Below are positions 57,505 through 64,000 of a DNA stretch of 64,000 bases, one piece after another. A program made the position numbers and the translations under genes. The notes below the pieces were generated by a model. That model had not been told where the DNA came from. It searched no databases and saw only the letters and a program-made list of their open reading frames with translations. Each line of letters opens with the position of its first letter. The stretch's first letter is position 1. The stretch covers positions 1 through 64,000 of the forward strand of contig JADLFO010000041.1 in assembly GCA_020845455.1 (NCBI GenBank), written 5' to 3'. The stretch is from Caldilineaceae bacterium. Lineage in GTDB: Bacteria > Chloroflexota > Anaerolineae > Caldilineales > Caldilineaceae.

Positions 57505-57753
57505 CAATAGCTTGATCATGCGTTTGATACTGACGATGACAAAGGCCACGGCGCGCGGGGCTGTCCGTCCAGAGAGTTGCCGGCCGGTGCAAGGCAACCG
57601 GGCAGTGCGTTGCCAGCACCTTTCGAGTTCCCGGCAGGCAATGGCCGGGCGGCTGACCTCCGTTATCGGGGAATGAGGCGTCGCCGCGGGCGGCGCAAAA
57701 TCAGGTGGCACCACGAAGTCCCTTCGTCCTGGTCAACAGGCGGGGGCTTTTTT
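57505..57753 (+). promoter_or_regulatory. T-box riboswitch controlling serS
   Basis: The leader holds GATGACAAAGG and CCAGAGAGTTGCC with a GGTGCAAGGCAAC apical loop, as in T-box stem I, then the T-box sequence AGGTGGCACCACG (57703-57715; the usual form is AGGGTGGNACCGCG). A terminator follows: CGTCCTG/CAGGCGGG-type stem, then TTTTTT at 57748-57753. Uncharged tRNA-Ser binding would favour the antiterminator and raise serS. I could not decide which Ser triplet (UCG, AGU, UCC all occur) is the specifier. Confidence 0.88.
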
Positions 57754-57824
57754 ATTGGCCTGCGCAGGCAGGAGCTATCTTTTGCCGCGATGCGGCAGGA
57801 TTTCATCATCAGAAGGAGAGCGCT

Positions 57825-59102
57825 ATGTTGGATATTCGCTGGATGCGAGAGCACCGCGCCGCCTTGGCCGAGGCCATGGCGAAACTGAATGCGACCGATG
57901 CCCCTTGGGAGCGCGCCCTTGACCTGGACGAGCGCCGCCGCCATCTGCTGACCCAGGTGGAGAAGCTGCGCGCCGAGCGCAACGCCGGCTCTAAGCAAGT
58001 GGGGCAGTTGATGCGCGACAAACAGACCGAGGCCGCCAACGTGCTGAAGGAGCGTATGGGCCAGATCGGCGGCGAGATCGAGATGTTGGACGCCGAACTG
58101 CGTACGGTCGAGGCGGAGTTCGAGGATGCCATGCTGCGTATTCCCAACCCGCCGGAGCCGGATGTGCCGGTTGCGCCCGACGAATCGGGCAATACGGTGG
58201 TGCAGCAGCACGGCGAACTGCCCGCCTTTGACTTTACGCCGCTGCCGCATTGGGATCTGGGCGAGAAGCTCGACATCATCGACATCGAGGCGGGGGCCAA
58301 GCTGGCGGGCAGCCGATTCTATGTGCTCAAGGGGGCCGGCGCGCGGCTGCAGCGCGCCCTGATCAACTGGTTCCTCGACGTGCATACCCAGGAACATGGC
58401 TATGAGGAGGTCTATCCGCCCTTTTTGGTGCGCCGCGACTGCCTGGTGGGGACGGGCAACTTGCCCAAGTTTGGCGATGTGCTCTTCCACGACGCCGAGG
58501 AAGATTACTGGATGATCCCAACGGCGGAGGTGCCGGTGACGAACCTGCACCGTGAGGAGATTTTGGAGGCGGGCCGGCTGCCGCTCTACTATGCGGCGCA
58601 CACGCCCTGCTTCCGGCGTGAGAAGGTGTCGGCGGGCAAGGACGTGCGCGGCATCAAGCGTGTGCTCCAGTTCGAGAAGGTGGAGTTGGTCAAGTTCGTG
58701 GAGCCGCACACCGGCCGCGCTGAGTTGGAATCGCTGACCGCCAACGCCGAGGCGCTGGCGGCGCGGCTGGGGCTGCCCTATCGCCGTGTGATGATCGCGA
58801 CCGGCGATCTATCCTTTGTCGCGGCCATCAAATACGATATTGAGGTGTGGGCCGCGGGCTGCGGCGAGTGGCTGGAGGTTAGCTCCTGCTCCTATTTCCG
58901 CGATTTTCAGGCGCGCCGCGCCAATATCCGCTATCGCACGGAAGAGGGCAAGGTCGAGTTTGTGCATACGCTCAACGGGTCGGGGCTGGCGCTGCCGCGC
59001 ATCGTGATCGCCATTTTGGAGAACTATCAGCAGGCCGACGGGTCGGTGGTCGTGCCGGAGGTGCTGCGCCCCTATATGGGCGGGCAAGCGGTGATCCGGT
59101 AG
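57825..59102 (+). CDS. serS: Seryl-tRNA synthetase
   Basis: This class II synthetase charges tRNA-Ser (and tRNA-Sec in selenoprotein users). The 425-residue protein has an N-terminal antiparallel coiled-coil arm (LDERRRHLLTQVEKLRAERN) and the catalytic core with motif 1 region, FRREKVSAGKDVRG (motif 2) and HTLNGSGLALPRI (motif 3). AAGGAG is seven bases before ATG 57825. The T-box leader lies upstream and two tRNA-Ser genes lie 0.6 kb downstream. Confidence 0.96.
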   Translation: MLDIRWMREHRAALAEAMAKLNATDAPWERALDLDERRRHLLTQVEKLRAERNAGSKQVGQLMRDKQTEAANVLKERMGQIGGEIEMLDAELRTVEAEFEDAMLRIPNPPEPDVPVAPDESGNTVVQQHGELPAFDFTPLPHWDLGEKLDIIDIEAGAKLAGSRFYVLKGAGARLQRALINWFLDVHTQEHGYEEVYPPFLVRRDCLVGTGNLPKFGDVLFHDAEEDYWMIPTAEVPVTNLHREEILEAGRLPLYYAAHTPCFRREKVSAGKDVRGIKRVLQFEKVELVKFVEPHTGRAELESLTANAEALAARLGLPYRRVMIATGDLSFVAAIKYDIEVWAAGCGEWLEVSSCSYFRDFQARRANIRYRTEEGKVEFVHTLNGSGLALPRIVIAILENYQQADGSVVVPEVLRPYMGGQAVIR

Positions 59103-59147
59103 CTCCCGGTAGCGCCATGTGGGTGAAAAGTCGGTGAAAATTGGGGA

Positions 59148-59175
59148 TTGACAGCCGCGTACACAAGTATACAAT
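59148..59175 (+). promoter_or_regulatory. Promoter of the DUF3303-like gene
   Basis: TTGACA (59148-59153), a 16-bp spacer and TACAAT (59170-59175) precede ATG 59221 by 45 bp. The promoter sits just after the serS stop. Confidence 0.75.
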
Positions 59176-59220
59176 GGGTTCCTCCGCATGTTGTGTTTCC
59201 CGTTCGTCAAGGAGGAACCG

Positions 59221-59517
59221 ATGCTGTTCGTCATCCAACTTCGCTTCCATTCGCATTTGTCTAGGGAGCAGCGGGACGGCGCGCTGATGCGGCGCGCCCA
59301 GTGGCAGTATCCGAACAACCTAAAGGTGCTGGGGGAGTATTGGCCGGCCAGCAACGATCCGGCTGTGCTGGCGATCGTCGAAACGTCGGATTATAAGCCG
59401 CTGATGGAGATTTCGCTTACCTGGAGCGACCTGTTCGAGGTTCAGGTGACACCGGCCACCGAGCCTGAAGCCGGGGCGCAGATGGGCGCGGCCATCCTCC
59501 AGCGCCGCCAAAGCTGA
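59221..59517 (+). CDS. DUF3303-like small protein
   Basis: The 98-residue protein (MLFVIQLRFHSHLSREQRDG) has an excellent AAGGAGG six bases before ATG 59221 and its own promoter. Sequence such as LKVLGEYWPASNDPAVLAIV and WSDLFEVQVTPA fits the small ferredoxin-like DUF3303 family of unknown function. An in-frame ATG at 59188 adds eleven unsupported residues. Confidence 0.75.
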   Translation: MLFVIQLRFHSHLSREQRDGALMRRAQWQYPNNLKVLGEYWPASNDPAVLAIVETSDYKPLMEISLTWSDLFEVQVTPATEPEAGAQMGAAILQRRQS

Positions 59518-59528
59518 CGTTCAGAAAA

Positions 59529-59577
59529 ACACCTGAGTTGGGACCAACCGACCCCACGCCGGCCCTGGCTCAGGTGT
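59529..59577. terminator. Inverted repeat after the DUF3303-like gene
   Basis: ACACCTGAG (59529-59537) and CTCAGGTGT (59569-59577) are 9-bp perfect arms with a 31-nt loop. AAAAA precedes it, giving TTTTT after the stem on the minus strand; on the plus strand no T-run follows. It may isolate the gene from the tRNA cluster. Confidence 0.5.
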
Positions 59578-59601
59578 ATCGGGCAAAAGGGGCAGGGGTA
59601 T

Positions 59602-59630
59602 TTGACAGAACGGGGGACGCTGAGTATACT
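59602..59630 (+). promoter_or_regulatory. Promoter of the tRNA cluster
   Basis: TTGACA (59602-59607), a 17-bp spacer and TATACT (59625-59630) sit about 90 bp upstream of the first tRNA gene. Confidence 0.8.
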
Positions 59631-59720
59631 GTGCATGGTTAGCGGGTAGACTTTGCTGGGCTTCCTGCTGTCACTTGTCGGCCACGTCTGCGCTGCCATG
59701 TTAGGCGGGTGCGGACACAA

Positions 59721-59813
<93 letters not shown>

Positions 59814-59838
59814 GAAGATCAAAGTCTGCTGCGGATGT

Positions 59839-59935
<97 letters not shown>

Positions 59936-59957
59936 TGTTTTACCAAGGGCATATTGT

Positions 59958-60030
59958 GTCCCAGTAGCTCAGTGGATAGAGCGCTACCCTGCGGAGGTAG
60001 AGGTCAGAGGTTCAAGTCCTCTCTGGGATG
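59958..60030 (+). tRNA. tRNA-Arg(GCG)
   Basis: The 73-nt gene has acceptor arms GTCCCAG/CTGGGAT with a terminal G-U, D-arm AGCTCAGTGGATAGAGC, and CTACC/GGTAG around CTGCGGA, giving anticodon GCG. The T-arm AGAGG-TTCAAGT-CCTCT is intact. Anticodon GCG (unmodified G34) is less usual than ACG for Arg. CCA is not encoded. Confidence 0.93.
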
Positions 60031-60037
60031 CCTGCAG

Positions 60038-60069
60038 CGGCCCGGACGTGTTCACGTCCGGGCCGTTTT
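60038..60069 (+). terminator. Intrinsic terminator of the tRNA cluster
   Basis: CGGCCCGGACGTG (60038-60050) and CACGTCCGGGCCG (60053-60065) form a 13-bp perfect stem with a 2-base gap, followed by TTTT. It follows tRNA-Arg by eight bases. Confidence 0.88.
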
Positions 60070-60104
60070 GTATGTCCTCTTGTATGTCCTCTTGTATGTC
60101 CTCC
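60069..60104. repeat. 12-bp tandem repeat, three units
   Basis: TGTATGTCCTCT occurs at 60069-60080 and 60081-60092, then TGTATGTCCTCC at 60093-60104. It lies between the tRNA terminator and the stop of the RraA-like gene, probably replication slippage. Confidence 0.85.
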
Positions 60105-60109
60105 AGGGT

Positions 60110-60820
60110 TCACAGCACGCGGTATTTGTCATACACCTCGCGCAGGGTTTTGCCCGCCAGCAGCTCCTGGCGCGCCTGGTTCTCTTTGCCTATCTTCTCC
60201 TGCGCCATCGCCAGCGCCTGGCTGATCACGGCTTGCGGGATCACGACCACGCCGTCGAAGTCGGCGACCACCAGATCGTGGGGGTGGACTAGGACGTCGC
60301 CGCAGCGCACGGGGACATCATAGGCCATGACGCGCGCCCGCCCTTTCGAGTCCAGCGGGCGGATGCCGGTGTAGTAGACAGGGAAGCCCATCTCGATGAT
60401 CTGTACGGCGTCACGGATCTGGCTGTCGCAGACGCAGCCCACCGCGCCGTTGCGTCGGGCGATGGTGGTCATCAACTCGCCCCAAGGCGCGTTGGTGCCG
60501 CTGGGGTCGCTGGAATGGATCACGACCTCGCCGGGCAGCAGGCTGTCCATAAAGTCCAACTCCAGCCCGTAGGGGTCCTCTTCGACAATGTAATCCGTCT
60601 CCATCCAGCGCAGGGTGCGAGCGCGCCCGACAAAGCCACAGGCGCGGATATCGGGCAGCAGGGGGCGCAAACGCTGATGCATGGCCTGGTGGCGGTAGCC
60701 CAGTTCGTCCAGGACATCACAAATGGCGGCGACATGCAGGCCGCGCGCCATCGCCATGACCTGCCGTGTGCCCAGATCGGGCGGCTGGGGTGACAGCGAG
60801 GTGTTCGTAGTAATGTTCAT
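60110..60820 (-). CDS. RraA-family (HMG aldolase-like) protein
   Basis: From ATG 60820 (MNITTNTSLSPQPPDLGTRQ) the 236-residue protein has the RraA/dimethylmenaquinone-methyltransferase-like fold: CDVLDELGYR, APWGELMTTIARRNGAVGCV, and the GDVLVHPHDLVVADFDGVVV loop that holds the Asp/Arg of the HMG aldolases. Such proteins are aldolases or decarboxylases of sugar-acid catabolism or RNase E inhibitors. Its ATG overlaps the stop of the enolase-superfamily gene, so the two are translationally coupled; a sugar-acid role fits better than an RNase inhibitor one. Confidence 0.85.
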   Translation of the reverse strand: MNITTNTSLSPQPPDLGTRQVMAMARGLHVAAICDVLDELGYRHQAMHQRLRPLLPDIRACGFVGRARTLRWMETDYIVEEDPYGLELDFMDSLLPGEVVIHSSDPSGTNAPWGELMTTIARRNGAVGCVCDSQIRDAVQIIEMGFPVYYTGIRPLDSKGRARVMAYDVPVRCGDVLVHPHDLVVADFDGVVVIPQAVISQALAMAQEKIGKENQARQELLAGKTLREVYDKYRVL

Positions 60821-61986
60821 AGCACTCGAAATCTTTCGATGATCTGTTCGTCTACCTCGACGCCAAGACCCGGGCCGCTGGGGACAGGGACATAGCCGTC
60901 TACCATGCGAATTGGCGTGAGGCATAGGGTATTGAGCAGGGACGCCGTCGACACATTGTACTCTAGATAGAGCGAGTTCATGGTATAGGCGTTGAGATGC
61001 AGCGACGCGGCCTTGAGCAGATCGGTCAGCCAGGCATGGGGCACGCAGTCGATCTGGCGGCGCGCGGCGAAGTCGGCGATCTGGCGGCCCACGGTCAGCC
61101 CGCCGCAGCGCGAGAGGTCGGGCTGGAGCGTGTGGACCTTGCCCTCGACCGCCAGGCGTTCAAAGGCGTCATAGCCGGCCAACTGCTCGCCGGCGGCCAG
61201 GCGCAGCGTGGTGGTGTGGCCGGCGACGGTCGCAAACCCGGCGAAGTTGTCGGGGTGGAGAAAGTCTTCCAGCCAAAAGACGTCGAGTTCTTCCAGCCCA
61301 TGCACCAAGCGGATCCAGTCCTGCAAGGGACGCGGCTTATAGGGGTTGGCGTGGGTCGTGCCATACCAGCCGGCGTCTACCATCAGTTCGACGCCGGGGC
61401 CGGCCTCTGCACGCGCCGCGGCCACCAAGGCCAGATCCAGTTTGAGGTCATAGCCAAAGACGCCCCAGCCAAACTTGATGGCGCGGAAGCCGTGCGCCAG
61501 GTATTCGGCCACGGCGGCGCGCATGGCATCCGGGGTGGGGCGGAAGAGCGTGGAGGCATAGGCTTTGACGCGGTCGCGATAGCAGGCCCCCAAGAGCTTG
61601 CAGACGGGCTGATCGAGCGCCTTGCCCGCAATATCCCACAGGGCGATATCCGCGCCGGAGATCATCTGGATGCCCGCGCCTTGGCGGCCATAGTAGGCCA
61701 GATAGCGGTTCATCTTCTGCCAGAGCCGTTCATGCTCCAGCGGGTCTTCGCCCAGCAGCGCGGCGCGGATCGACTCAAAGCCCACCACGCCGCCGGAAGG
61801 CGCGTCGACAATCGCCTTGCCCACATGCGGCTGGGTTTCGATGTCGGACCAGCCGGTGATGCCCTCGTCGGTGGTGACCTTGATCAACGACACAAAGCGC
61901 ACACCGTGGGCTTCGGCGACCTCACTGGGGTCAGGATAGTTCTTGCCGGTGTCCAACACCATGGCTTCGACGTCGACGATTTTCAT
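60817..61986 (-). CDS. Mandelate racemase/muconate lactonizing enzyme-family dehydratase
   Basis: The 389-residue enolase-superfamily protein has the capping domain and a (beta/alpha)7 barrel. Metal ligands are in MVDAGWYG, FWLEDFLHP and AAGEQLAGYD. The KxK-position lysine is in RAIKFGWG and the His base in DCVPHAWLTDLL. The pattern matches acid-sugar dehydratases such as galactarate, fuconate or arabinonate dehydratase; the substrate is unknown. It overlaps the RraA-like gene by 4 bp and follows the dehydrogenase gene by 13 bp. Confidence 0.9.
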   Translation of the reverse strand: MKIVDVEAMVLDTGKNYPDPSEVAEAHGVRFVSLIKVTTDEGITGWSDIETQPHVGKAIVDAPSGGVVGFESIRAALLGEDPLEHERLWQKMNRYLAYYGRQGAGIQMISGADIALWDIAGKALDQPVCKLLGACYRDRVKAYASTLFRPTPDAMRAAVAEYLAHGFRAIKFGWGVFGYDLKLDLALVAAARAEAGPGVELMVDAGWYGTTHANPYKPRPLQDWIRLVHGLEELDVFWLEDFLHPDNFAGFATVAGHTTTLRLAAGEQLAGYDAFERLAVEGKVHTLQPDLSRCGGLTVGRQIADFAARRQIDCVPHAWLTDLLKAASLHLNAYTMNSLYLEYNVSTASLLNTLCLTPIRMVDGYVPVPSGPGLGVEVDEQIIERFRVL

Positions 61987-61999
61987 GCCTCACCTGAAT

Positions 62000-63046
62000 T
62001 CATGCCTCACCTACTGTCAGGGCGACCTTGATGGCGCGGTCGTGGGCGTGGGCTGCCAGGTCGAGCGCGGCCTGATAGTCCTCTAGGGGGAGATGGTGGG
62101 TCACCAGGTCGGCTAGATCGGCGCTGTGCGCCGCCAGATAGGCCAAGGCATCGTCCAGACGGTCTTGGTCGTTGCACGCGCCGATCAGTTCCAGTTCCTT
62201 GACATGCGCAGAGAAAAGGTCGACGGGCGTATCGCCCGGCACGGCGGAGAAGAGGACAAGCCGCCCCTTGCGTTGCAGACAGGCAAGCACGGCGTTGACC
62301 GGCGCGCGTGCGGTCGCCAGGATGATGGCGTCATAGCCCCTGCTGTCATGTGCGGCGAGCAGCGTTTGCGTCAGGTCGGCGCTGCCGGCAGTGTTGACGG
62401 TGCGCGCCGTCCCGGCGCGGGCCAGGCGAAAGTCGCGGTGGCCCGCCAGCACCAGGTCGCCCAGCGCCATCTCCTGCGCCAGGCGCGCCATGAGCAGGCC
62501 AAAGGGGCCGTCGCCCAGGATCAGAAGATGGTCGCCGGGGCGCAGCCGCGCTTGGGCCAGCGCTTGCAGACAGACGCAGATCGGCTCGAAGAGCGCGGCC
62601 ACGTCGAAGGGCACGCTGTCGGGCAGCCGCCGGGCGCGGTCCTGGCGCACGACATAGGATTCGGCAAAGACGCCCGGCATGTTGAGGCCGAAATGGCCCA
62701 TCTCCATGCACAGATGGGCTGCGCCGCCGATGCACGCCTCGCAGCGGCCACAGGGGTGGACGGGGTGGGTCGCCACGCGGTCGCCCACGGCAAAGCCGGT
62801 TACGTCCTGGCCCACGGCAACCACCGTGCCTGCGCCTTCATGGCCCATGGTCAGCGGGAGCGCCGCGCCAAAGGGGTTGTGCGCGATGTCTTGCAGGTCG
62901 GAGGTGCAGATGGTGGCCGCGGCGGTGCGCACGAGCAGTTGGTCCGACGCAGGTGTGGGGCGCGGTACATCGGCCAAGACGACGTGATTGAGCGCTTGCA
63001 GGACGACAGCTTTCATTGTGGCGGCTTTCATCGGGGCGGCGTTCAT
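62000..63046 (-). CDS. Zinc-binding alcohol/polyol dehydrogenase (MDR family)
   Basis: From ATG 63046 (MNAAPMKAATMKAVVLQALN) the protein has 348 residues; ATG 63016 would give the compact start MKAVVLQ. It has the N-terminal GroES-like domain with GHEGAGTVVAVG and the structural zinc cysteines in CGRCEACIGGAAHLC, and a Rossmann domain with LILGDGPFGLLMARLA. MDR enzymes oxidise sugar alcohols or uronates with NAD(P). Its ATG overlaps the amidohydrolase stop by 4 bp, so coupling is expected. Confidence 0.88.
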   Translation of the reverse strand: MNAAPMKAATMKAVVLQALNHVVLADVPRPTPASDQLLVRTAAATICTSDLQDIAHNPFGAALPLTMGHEGAGTVVAVGQDVTGFAVGDRVATHPVHPCGRCEACIGGAAHLCMEMGHFGLNMPGVFAESYVVRQDRARRLPDSVPFDVAALFEPICVCLQALAQARLRPGDHLLILGDGPFGLLMARLAQEMALGDLVLAGHRDFRLARAGTARTVNTAGSADLTQTLLAAHDSRGYDAIILATARAPVNAVLACLQRKGRLVLFSAVPGDTPVDLFSAHVKELELIGACNDQDRLDDALAYLAAHSADLADLVTHHLPLEDYQAALDLAAHAHDRAIKVALTVGEA

Positions 63047-63888
63047 AGGCGGATGCCCAGTGTTTGGATGATGTTGCGGTTCAGAATGCTGTCGACGGTC
63101 GCGTCTGTCACTTGGGGCAGGCCGCTGTCGCCCACGATGCGGTTGGCGTTGCGCAGCCCTGCAATGGACTCGGCGGCCTTGGCGAAGGGGTAATCGGTGC
63201 CAAAGAGCAGTTTGTGCGTGACATGGTACTCCTGCGCGGCGATCAGCATGTTGTAGAACTGCCAAGGCCGGTAGAAGAGCGCCGAGATGTCGGCATAGAC
63301 GTGCGGGTGTTTGCGGATCACGACCAGACATTCTTCGCAGAAGGGGTGACCGACATGCGCCAGCACCATACGCAGTTCGGGGTAGCGGAAGCCCAGTTCG
63401 TCAAAGAGCCAGGGGCGGGTATATTCCAGCGGCGCGTTCTGGGCGAAGGTCGTGCCGGTGTGAAAGAGGATGGGCAGGCCATGCTCCTGGCAGTAGGCAT
63501 AGATCGGGTTGCAGCGCGGGTCGCGCGGGTCAAACCCGGCGTACATGGGAGCCATCTTGAGGCCGGCCAGCCCCAACTCTTCGACGCCGTGGCGCAGGTC
63601 GTCCAGCGCCCCGGCTTGGGTGGGGTCGCTGGCGGCAAACCCCACCAGTTTGTCTGGGGCGCGGCCCACGAACTCGGCCACATAGGCGTCGGGAACCCAG
63701 AAGCCGGTGAGCTTGGCCTTCAGCCCAAAGACGACGGTCTTGTCATAGAAGTTGCCTTCTTCGGCCATAAAGCGGTCAAAGTCCACCGAGAGGTCCATAG
63801 GACGGCCGCGCGAGCGGTCGGCTTCGGCACGTGTGGCGGCGCTGATATGGCGTTCGGGGTCCCAGGTGTGGGTATGCACGTTGTCCAT
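63043..63888 (-). CDS. Amidohydrolase-family (TIM-barrel) hydrolase
   Basis: The 281-residue COG2159-like protein begins MDNVHTHTWDP with the HxH metal motif, has ILFHTGTTF and VLAHVGHPF metal histidines and GTDYPF with the catalytic Asp. Family members hydrolyse or decarboxylate lactones and aromatic acids; here a sugar lactonase or decarboxylase role in the operon is plausible. The start has no strong Shine-Dalgarno. It is 12 bp downstream of the truncated oxidoreductase frame. Confidence 0.87.
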   Translation of the reverse strand: MDNVHTHTWDPERHISAATRAEADRSRGRPMDLSVDFDRFMAEEGNFYDKTVVFGLKAKLTGFWVPDAYVAEFVGRAPDKLVGFAASDPTQAGALDDLRHGVEELGLAGLKMAPMYAGFDPRDPRCNPIYAYCQEHGLPILFHTGTTFAQNAPLEYTRPWLFDELGFRYPELRMVLAHVGHPFCEECLVVIRKHPHVYADISALFYRPWQFYNMLIAAQEYHVTHKLLFGTDYPFAKAAESIAGLRNANRIVGDSGLPQVTDATVDSILNRNIIQTLGIRL

Positions 63889-63900
63889 GATCGTTCTTGT

Positions 63901-64000
63901 CTAGAAGGTGCGCGGGTCGGGGATGTCGATGGGCGTGCCGTTGGCGCGCGCCGATTCCAGCGCCAGTGGCCCCGGCAGCGAACAGTCGAGGGCGCGGAAG
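63901..64000 (-). CDS. C-terminal end of a probable Gfo/Idh/MocA-family oxidoreductase
   Basis: The last 33 codons on the minus strand, ending TAG at 63901, read PLALESARANGTPIDIPDPR before TF. This is characteristic of the C-termini of Gfo/Idh/MocA sugar dehydrogenases (ESARxGxxVxIP). The rest lies outside the window. It heads the catabolic operon. Confidence 0.7.
   Translation of the reverse strand, partial: FRALDCSLPGPLALESARANGTPIDIPDPRTF

Noticed and set aside
57326-57619. N-terminal extension of the GT4 glycosyltransferase
   Set aside because: It overlaps the divergent serS promoter and T-box leader; MRIALLTDIYKPS at 57325 is the standard family start.

Overview
The window is about 64 kb of GC-rich bacterial chromosome with dense, mostly housekeeping gene content. 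Gene content and protein styles point to the Chloroflexota (Anaerolineae/Caldilineae-like). These include a K+-type membrane pyrophosphatase, a CdaA/CdaR pair, a Rsh stringent-response enzyme, YacL-type PIN/TRAM and DUF456 proteins, a secreted post-COAP-1-like protein, a LuxR-Kelch membrane protein, Thr/Pro-rich lipoproteins and a T-box ahead of serS. This placement is inferred from remembered family distributions; no marker phylogeny was run.

Layout. 0-6.7 kb: relA/spoT followed by the start of another gene, a decayed BNR-type gene, a UbiA-family prenyltransferase whose frame runs antisense into ctaG, and a membrane-anchored unknown. 6.9-15.8 kb: a PEP-utilising phosphotransferase, a secreted protein, a class II aldolase, a UlaG-like MBL hydrolase, a glycosidase-like protein, a methyltransferase and DUF456. 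15.9-17 kb: an AT-richer island with a DNA methyltransferase and an apparent relic of its restriction enzyme. 17-24.7 kb: thiamine pyrophosphokinase, an Lgt-like protein, a UDP-glucuronate decarboxylase, lepA, rsmA, the LuxR-TM-Kelch protein and a tyrosine-recombinase homologue without its catalytic residues. 24.9-32.3 kb: hppA with an attenuator-like leader, a cysteine desulfurase, a CBS-pair protein, plsC and selD. 32.7-44.2 kb: an SDR, a two-CDGSH protein, a protoglobin-Rieske-Rieske fusion, GH20, GH13, a lipid kinase, an HD hydrolase and an FAH-family protein. 44.3-57.3 kb: argF-cdaA-cdaR-der-M28 peptidase, lgt, then a reverse-strand block (GNAT, rlmB, cysS, PIN/TRAM, GT4). 57.4-60 kb: T-box-serS, a DUF3303-like gene, and tRNA-Ser(UGA), tRNA-Ser(GCU) and tRNA-Arg(GCG). 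60.1-64 kb: a translationally coupled reverse-strand catabolic operon (oxidoreductase fragment, amidohydrolase, zinc dehydrogenase, enolase-superfamily enzyme, RraA-like protein).

Most notable points. (1) selD is itself a selenoprotein gene: an in-frame TGA sits at codon 17, where catalytic Cys/Sec17 is expected, with Lys20 and a SECIS-like hairpin after it. A start placed after the TGA would lose the active site. (2) One polypeptide joins a protoglobin heme domain to two Rieske [2Fe-2S] domains, downstream of a double-CDGSH Fe-S protein; this is the best candidate for an undescribed redox or gas-sensing system. (3) hppA has an intrinsic terminator directly before its ribosome-binding site and competing upstream hairpins, which implies conditional read-through by an unidentified riboswitch or attenuator. 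(4) A LuxR-type DNA-binding domain is tethered through one membrane helix to a Kelch propeller, next to a catalytically degenerate recombinase homologue.
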